Assembly (NCBI GenBank): GCA_030835065.1
Contig: JAUQWR010000660.1
Location: 1 to 11,098, forward strand
Length of the DNA stretch: 11,098 nt
Source: Candidatus Kapaibacterium sp.
GTDB taxonomy: Bacteria > Bacteroidota > Ignavibacteria > Kapaibacteriales > UBA2268
Direction of reading: 5' to 3'
In this document: piece after piece, positions 7,064-11,098 of the stretch
How positions within the stretch are numbered: position 1 is the first letter of the stretch
How the letters are laid out: the number at the start of each line of letters is the position of its first letter
The notes under the pieces: model-generated
Told to the model about the DNA's origin: nothing
Databases searched by the model: none
What the model saw: only the letters and a program-made list of their open reading frames with translations
Position numbers and translations under genes: made by a program

Positions 7064-7420
7064 TTATATTCTAATTATTTTCTTTAATATGTAAATAGGA
7101 TAAATACTAATCAATAGGAAAAATAAACCATTTAGGTTAAATTCTCCAATAAATGCTAATTCAATTACAAACCTTAATAATGTGAAAAAAAGGTAAGTAT
7201 ATACCAAATATTTCATCCAATGTTTGCTATAATTATTTATATAGGCAGTTAGTAATAGGATAAGCATAAGATTTGATAATATAATAAAGTTTAAAAATTG
7301 CAGACAGGCATTATTTGGCATAATTAATTTAATGATCGAAAAATCTTCGAAAATTAGTCTAGAACTAAGATTCTCGAACCATTGTAGTGAATTTTCCAAT
7401 ATGTTTGCAATTGTTTTCAT
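7064..7420 (-). CDS. Small integral membrane protein (three predicted segments) between kinase and regulator
   Basis: I do not recognise a family for this 118-aa protein. The N-terminal 39 residues are amphipathic and mixed. Hydrophobic stretches at about 40-61, 70-92 and 96-115 could each span the membrane, separated by short loops, one of which contains KHWMK (67-71). The end is basic (KKIIRI). No signal-peptide cleavage site, metal motif or enzyme motif is visible. It starts 3 nt after the histidine-kinase stop with no clear SD, so translation is probably coupled to the kinase gene. Its stop is 13 nt before the regulator start. Since the kinase lacks membrane segments, a membrane anchor or input module for it is an attractive but untested role. 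It could alternatively be an unrelated membrane protein carried in the operon. Confidence 0.85.
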   Translation of the reverse strand: MKTIANILENSLQWFENLSSRLIFEDFSIIKLIMPNNACLQFLNFIILSNLMLILLLTAYINNYSKHWMKYLVYTYLFFTLLRFVIELAFIGEFNLNGLFFLLISIYPIYILKKIIRI

Positions 7421-7423
7421 TTT

Positions 7424-9553
7424 CTATAATAATGGTATTTTAGATATATATTTGTTGTCGCAAGACCCAAAAAATGTTTCTTTATCAGTAAGTAGTGAAT
7501 ACCGATTTTTGATATTCTTTTGTCCCACTCCGGTCGATTCGACATTTGAATGTCTAAATTGCAGATTATTGACAACATTAATATTGTTGTCTGTATCTAC
7601 AAATATGTCGATATTCAATGGAGATTTCTTAGAAAAAGTATTGTGCTTAATAGCATTTTCAATTAATAATTGGAGAGCCAATGTTGGAATAAAGAAATTA
7701 TATTTTGTTTCTGGAATATTTATTATTGTTTTCAATTTATCTTTAAATCTTATCTCTAAAAGAAAAGTATAAGATTGAAGAAAGTCTAATTCAGTTTTTA
7801 AAGTGACAATATCTTTGTCTTTATTTTCTAATACATATCTATAAACTTTTGATAATTGTTCGGTAAATTTTTCTGCAATATCAGGTTCTAATCTGATCAA
7901 AGAAGTTAAAACGTTAAGGCTGTTGAACAAGAAATGCGGATTAACTTGATTTTTCAAAGTTTCATATTGAGAACGAATAGTTTCTTTTTGTAGTTCATAT
8001 TTCAATTTTTCCTGAGCATTTCTAAGTTCTTCTTCGATAGCTTTACGTTCGGTGAGATCAAAAATACTAGCGACAACATTTTCGACACATCCACATTCGC
8101 TCATAATAGCTCTAACAGAAATATCGCCCCAAAAAACAGTGCCATCTTTACGAACATATCTTTTTTCAATTTGATAGCTTTCAAGTTTGCCATTAATCAA
8201 ATCATTATATCTTTGAATAGATTTTTCTTTGTCGTCTTGGTAAGTAAAATCAAGATAAGTGCAAGCCAATGCTTCTTCTTTAGTCATGTGAAACAAATCG
8301 AGCCATTTGCTATTGCATTCAATCAACCTGCCATCGCTTCCAGATAGAGCAATACCCACAAGAGCACTATCTAAAATGGCATTAAGTCTTCTTTCTCTTT
8401 CAAGCACTTTCTGTTCGTTTTTAATACGTTCGGAAATATCTTTTGCAGTGCCTATAACAGCTGGCTTGCCATCATACTCAGTAACAACTAAAGAAAGTAT
8501 CGAAGGAATTCTGGTTTTTAGGTCTTTATGCAGAAGAAAAGCTTCATATTCATTAGGCACAGGTTCGCCAGCTATCCTTTTTTTATGGTATTGCATAACC
8601 ATTTCTTTGCTTTCAGGAGCAATTACATCAATAAAACTTCTACCTAAGAGCTCTTCTACTTCGTATCCAACAATTCTAACAATAGATTTATTTAAAAAAG
8701 TAAAAACACCATCTTGAATAACTACCAAACCTTCTTGCAGGCTGAGAATAACTTTTTTCAAGTTGTCTTCGCTTCTTCGGAGTGCTTCTTCAATATTTTT
8801 TCTATCAGAAATATTTACAATAATACCACGTGAACCAATAATTCTACCATTTTCTTTTATAGGCGAAGCATAGATGATTACAGGAATTTTTTGTCCATTT
8901 CTATTGACTGCAGTAAATTCCTGAACAGATTCATTATCAGAAAGAATATTGAATCTATTACGTTTCATTCTATCAATATCTTCTGGAATAAAGAAGTCGT
9001 AGCAGAAAAGAGTTCCTGCTTTTACTTCTTCTTCAGTAAAACCAAGTAATTCATAACCCGCTTTGTTTACGAAAGTCACATATCCGTCTTGATCTAATTC
9101 ATAAACAGTTTGAGGCAAAAAATCGGATAGTTCTCTAAATTTCTTTTCGCTTTCTAGAAGTGCATTTTGAGCTTTTTTTCGGGAAGAAATATCGCGAGTT
9201 ACGCCCACAACTTCATTTACAATACCGTTTTCATCAGGAGAAAGTTTAAGAACCACTTCAGTCCAAACTGCTCCTCCATCTTTAGTCTTAAATTCTACAT
9301 CACCAATAAAAAGTTCAGTTTCTTTTGTTTTATAATATTCGGTAAGCATTTTGTCCATTAAACCATCCACGACATGCATAGATCTATCGGTAACAGTTTC
9401 AATAGCAATTTCCTCGAGAGCTTCCTCTGGTGTAATTCCTCTAAGGTTATATATAGAAGGGCTGATATAAGAGAACTTGCGAGTACGAACATCTAATGCC
9501 CATATTACATCTTGAATATTATCAAATATAAATTTAAGTTTCTCTTCTATCAT
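7424..9553 (-). CDS. Cytoplasmic multi-PAS sensor histidine kinase (LytS/His_kinase PF06580 type)
   Basis: This 709-aa kinase has four PAS/PAC modules at about 1-128, 135-255, 259-378 and 384-506, each ending in a D-I/L-(S/T)-x-R-K-like linker. A helical stretch (507-532) follows, then the kinase core. The phosphoacceptor is H540 in NPHFLFNSLN (538-547), diagnostic of PF06580. The ATP-binding N-box is LQLLIENAIKHN (628-639, N633), and the G-box is G675-V-G677-QKN, where the usual Leu after the second Gly is Gln. No signal peptide or membrane segment is present, so it senses cytoplasmic cues or depends on a partner for membrane input. PAS domains may hold ligands or heme/flavin; I see no motif that decides. 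The cognate regulator is the LytTR protein two genes on. The start at 9553 has a purine-rich GAGAAG upstream and lies 15 nt after the small peptide gene. Confidence 0.95.
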   Translation of the reverse strand: MIEEKLKFIFDNIQDVIWALDVRTRKFSYISPSIYNLRGITPEEALEEIAIETVTDRSMHVVDGLMDKMLTEYYKTKETELFIGDVEFKTKDGGAVWTEVVLKLSPDENGIVNEVVGVTRDISSRKKAQNALLESEKKFRELSDFLPQTVYELDQDGYVTFVNKAGYELLGFTEEEVKAGTLFCYDFFIPEDIDRMKRNRFNILSDNESVQEFTAVNRNGQKIPVIIYASPIKENGRIIGSRGIIVNISDRKNIEEALRRSEDNLKKVILSLQEGLVVIQDGVFTFLNKSIVRIVGYEVEELLGRSFIDVIAPESKEMVMQYHKKRIAGEPVPNEYEAFLLHKDLKTRIPSILSLVVTEYDGKPAVIGTAKDISERIKNEQKVLERERRLNAILDSALVGIALSGSDGRLIECNSKWLDLFHMTKEEALACTYLDFTYQDDKEKSIQRYNDLINGKLESYQIEKRYVRKDGTVFWGDISVRAIMSECGCVENVVASIFDLTERKAIEEELRNAQEKLKYELQKETIRSQYETLKNQVNPHFLFNSLNVLTSLIRLEPDIAEKFTEQLSKVYRYVLENKDKDIVTLKTELDFLQSYTFLLEIRFKDKLKTIINIPETKYNFFIPTLALQLLIENAIKHNTFSKKSPLNIDIFVDTDNNINVVNNLQFRHSNVESTGVGQKNIKNRYSLLTDKETFFGSCDNKYISKIPLL

Positions 9554-9568
9554 AGTTTCTTCTCACTT

Positions 9569-9748
9569 TTAGTTAATCGAAATAATATTTAAATTACTAA
9601 AAGTGTAGCAATTATTCAATGTGTATGCAGAATTTGTAGAATAATCATTAGTGTTTGATTGTAATAAATTAGCTTTGGAATCCTTTGTTCCTAAAAAATA
9701 TGAAATCAAGAATATAAATATAATGATGATTTTCTTTAATAAACTCAT
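9569..9748 (-). CDS. Putative exported 59-residue peptide, first gene of the kinase operon
   Basis: A short frame opens at ATG 9748-9746 and ends at TAA 9571-9569. The product begins MSLLKK, followed by a hydrophobic core IIIIFIFLISYFLG (7-20) and a polar stretch ending S24-K25-A26. This is a textbook Sec signal peptide with a plausible A-N cleavage at 26/27. The remaining 33 residues are polar and Asn-rich (9 Asn, 5 Ser, 4 Thr, 3 Tyr), with no Lys or Arg, one Asp and one Cys (C47). GGAG at 9757-9754, 5 nt upstream of the ATG, and a possible promoter box at 9781-9774 support expression. It lies 15 nt before the histidine-kinase gene on the same strand, consistent with co-transcription. No family is recognised. 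It could be a signalling peptide, a periplasmic accessory, or a chance frame in a leader. Coding status is likely but unproven. Confidence 0.6.
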   Translation of the reverse strand: MSLLKKIIIIFIFLISYFLGTKDSKANLLQSNTNDYSTNSAYTLNNCYTFSNLNIISIN

Positions 9749-9753
9749 ATAAA

Positions 9754-9757
9754 CTCC
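9754..9757 (-). promoter_or_regulatory. Shine-Dalgarno site of the 59-aa peptide gene
   Basis: GGAG on the minus strand is 5 nt from the ATG at 9748. It is one of the main reasons for accepting this short frame as a gene. Confidence 0.5.
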
Positions 9758-9773
9758 AAAGTATTTTTCGATT

Positions 9774-9781
9774 CAAAATTA
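9774..9781 (-). promoter_or_regulatory. Possible -7 promoter box of the peptide-kinase-LytTR operon
   Basis: The minus strand reads TAATTTTG, an exact match to the Bacteroidota -7 consensus TAnnTTTG. It would give a leader of about 20 nt before the ATG at 9748. No convincing -33 TTG element is seen at the expected distance, and the region is AT-rich, so this is tentative. Confidence 0.35.
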
Positions 9782-9838
9782 ATTGATAATCGGCATTAAA
9801 TGAAAAAAGAAAGGATAAACAAGCTGTTTTGAATTACG

Positions 9839-9850
9839 AATAAGCTTATT
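9839..9850. repeat. 12-bp perfect palindrome between divergent genes
   Basis: AATAAGCTTATT sits near the middle of the 187-nt divergent region between the peptide operon and the ABC-F gene. TTGAAT occurs on either side (9829-9834 and 9857-9862) and inverted at 9771-9776. It could be an operator, but an AT-rich palindrome of this size may arise by chance. Confidence 0.3.
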
Positions 9851-9899
9851 ATCAAGTTGAATCGGTAAACTAATTGCTTAGAGTTTGAAAATCTTATGT

Positions 9900-9907
9900 T
9901 AAATTTG
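9900..9907 (+). promoter_or_regulatory. Possible -7 promoter box of the ABC-F gene
   Basis: TAAATTTG matches TAnnTTTG exactly and lies 28 nt before the ATG at 9936. A TTG at 9874-9876 is 23 nt upstream, somewhat far for a -33 element. The assignment depends on the organism using a Bacteroidota-type primary sigma factor. Confidence 0.4.
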
Positions 9908-9935
9908 TAATATTTAAAACATTGATATTAATAAT

Positions 9936-11098
9936 ATGACAATATTCTCTTGTAATAATTTAGCAAAAAGCTATAATGATAAATTACTTTTCGAAAATAT
10001 ATCCTTCGGGCTTGATGTAGGTGATAGAGTAGGTATAATTGGTAAAAATGGAGCCGGCAAAACTACTCTAATGAAAATAATTGCTTCTAAAGAATTTGCC
10101 GACGAAGGAACTGTGATTTTCAATAACAACGTTAGGTACGAATTTCTCGATCAATTGCCAGAATTTGAAACTACAGATACTGTGTTGCATTCAGTATTAA
10201 ATTCTAAACCTGAAATCAATAATTTGCTGGAAGAATATCATAGATTATGTGCAATTCCCAAAGAAAGACTTGATGCAAAATCTGCTGAGCTTCTCGAAAA
10301 AATTGTTCATCAAATCGAAGAGTTGGATTGTTGGAATTATGAAAACGAAGCAAAAAAGATACTTTCGATGCTGGGTATTAATAGATTGTTTGATGATGTA
10401 AAAAATTTATCGGGTGGACTCAAAAAAAGAGTAGCATTGGCTAGAGCATTACTATCCGAACCTGATTTATTGATACTTGATGAACCCACAAACCATCTTG
10501 ATGCTGATTCTGTTCAATGGCTACAAGACAGGCTTCAATCATCCAAAACATCTTTGCTTTTTGTTACTCACGATAGATATTTCCTTGATGCAGTAGCAAC
10601 AAAAATTATCGAAATAGATGAGCACAAAATATTTTCTTATCCAGGCAATTACGAAGAATATCTCGAAAAGAAAGAAAGCTATGTAAAGACAAAACAATCT
10701 ACACTAACTCATACATTGTCGCGCCTGCGCAGCGAACTGGCTTGGCTTCAAAAAGGTGCAAAAGCCAGACGTACCAAGCAGAGAAGCAGAGTCGATTGGA
10801 TTGATGTGCTGAAAAAGCAAACAATAACAACTAAAGATAAAAAGATAAAGATTGAGCTTGGCAAATCATTTATGGGTTCAAGAATTATTGAAGCTCATAA
10901 TATTTATAAGAAAATAGCTAATCAAATACTTTTTAATGATTTTACATATCTTGCCAAACCAAAGGATAGAATTGGTATAATTGGACCCAATGGTACAGGC
11001 AAATCTACATTATTGAGTGTATTAGCAGGATATCAGCAACCAGACAAAGGACGTGTAGAGATAGGTGGTTCTGCCAAAATTGGATATTTCCGTCAGGA
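9936..11098 (+). CDS. uup: ABC-F family ATPase, Uup-like (C-terminus beyond right edge)
   Basis: The frame from ATG 9936 stays open to the window end, giving 387 codons of an expected 600-650. The first nucleotide-binding domain has Walker A GKNGAGKTT (36-44), signature LSGG (158-161), Walker B with D182-E183 followed by PTNHLD, and an H-switch in VTHDR. The inter-domain linker contains ELAWLQKGAKARRTKQ (267-282), the arginine/lysine-rich pattern typical of Uup proteins. The second domain begins before the edge, with Walker A GPNGTGKST (350-358). No membrane domain is present. ABC-F proteins act on ribosomes or nucleic acids rather than in transport, and Uup is linked to ribosome and DNA-repair phenotypes in E. 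coli. The gene is divergent from the peptide-kinase operon, with a possible promoter box at 9900-9907. ABC-F membership is certain; Uup over other subfamilies is likely. Confidence 0.9.
   Translation, partial: MTIFSCNNLAKSYNDKLLFENISFGLDVGDRVGIIGKNGAGKTTLMKIIASKEFADEGTVIFNNNVRYEFLDQLPEFETTDTVLHSVLNSKPEINNLLEEYHRLCAIPKERLDAKSAELLEKIVHQIEELDCWNYENEAKKILSMLGINRLFDDVKNLSGGLKKRVALARALLSEPDLLILDEPTNHLDADSVQWLQDRLQSSKTSLLFVTHDRYFLDAVATKIIEIDEHKIFSYPGNYEEYLEKKESYVKTKQSTLTHTLSRLRSELAWLQKGAKARRTKQRSRVDWIDVLKKQTITTKDKKIKIELGKSFMGSRIIEAHNIYKKIANQILFNDFTYLAKPKDRIGIIGPNGTGKSTLLSVLAGYQQPDKGRVEIGGSAKIGYFRQ

Noticed and set aside
6884..7087. 67-codon open frame on the plus strand
   Set aside because: It is antisense to the receiver domain of the LytTR regulator and shows no domain.
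7332..7772. 146-codon open frame on the plus strand
   Set aside because: It is antisense to the kinase C-terminus and the membrane-protein N-terminus, both of which are supported by motifs or operon spacing. Its translation shows no domain.
8307..8717. 136-codon open frame on the plus strand
   Set aside because: It is antisense to PAS modules 3 and 4 of the kinase. The Ser/Leu-rich composition is typical of a reverse-strand shadow.
9167..9361. 64-codon open frame on the plus strand
   Set aside because: It is antisense to the first PAS module of the kinase and has no recognisable domain.

Overview
The window is an AT-rich, gene-dense stretch of a bacterial chromosome that most resembles the Bacteroidota/FCB group. 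The strongest evidence is a secreted M1 peptidase whose C-terminus looks like a type IX secretion (T9SS) sorting domain. A LytTR two-component system with a PF06580-type kinase and two TAnnTTTG-like promoter boxes fit the same assignment. Several genes also have recognisable Shine-Dalgarno sequences (GGAGG, AGAGGA, GGAG). That would be atypical of classical Bacteroidia and could point to a deeper FCB lineage such as Ignavibacteria or Kapabacteria; this placement is inference only.

Layout. (1) At 1-427, minus strand, lies the 5' part of a leucine-rich-repeat protein that runs off the left edge. (2) At 590-5301, plus strand, is a tight five-gene run with 0, 3, 4 and 7 nt gaps: T9SS-type M1 aminopeptidase, dTDP-glucose 4,6-dehydratase (rfbB), dTDP-4-dehydrorhamnose reductase (rfbD), a SAM methyltransferase, and a small YkoF/MTH1187-like protein with a cysteine-rich tail. 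(3) At 5425-6195, plus strand, is a CheW-like protein split by an inserted zinc-binding CZB domain. (4) At 6197-6281 two hairpins with opposite T-tracts separate the convergent transcription units. (5) At 9748-6280, minus strand, is a compact four-gene unit in transcription order: a 59-aa putative exported peptide (too short for many gene callers), a soluble histidine kinase with four PAS domains, a 118-aa protein with three predicted membrane segments, and a LytTR response regulator. (6) From 9936 to the right edge, plus strand, is a partial ABC-F ATPase of the Uup type.

How the genes may work together. RfbB and RfbD supply two of the four steps to dTDP-L-rhamnose, and they are probably co-transcribed with a T9SS cargo enzyme. 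In characterised Bacteroidota, T9SS cargo is anchored to lipopolysaccharide, so a link to surface glycan is plausible but unproven. The most unusual assembly is the minus-strand peptide-kinase-membrane protein-LytTR unit. LytTR regulators often serve peptide-sensing circuits. Here the kinase has no membrane segment and a separate small membrane protein sits between kinase and regulator, so sensing may be divided among separate polypeptides. The CheW-CZB protein has no receptor or CheA next to it and would act on a chemosensory array encoded elsewhere.

No tRNA, rRNA, CRISPR array or insertion sequence was recognised, and there is no gene-free stretch longer than 300 bases.
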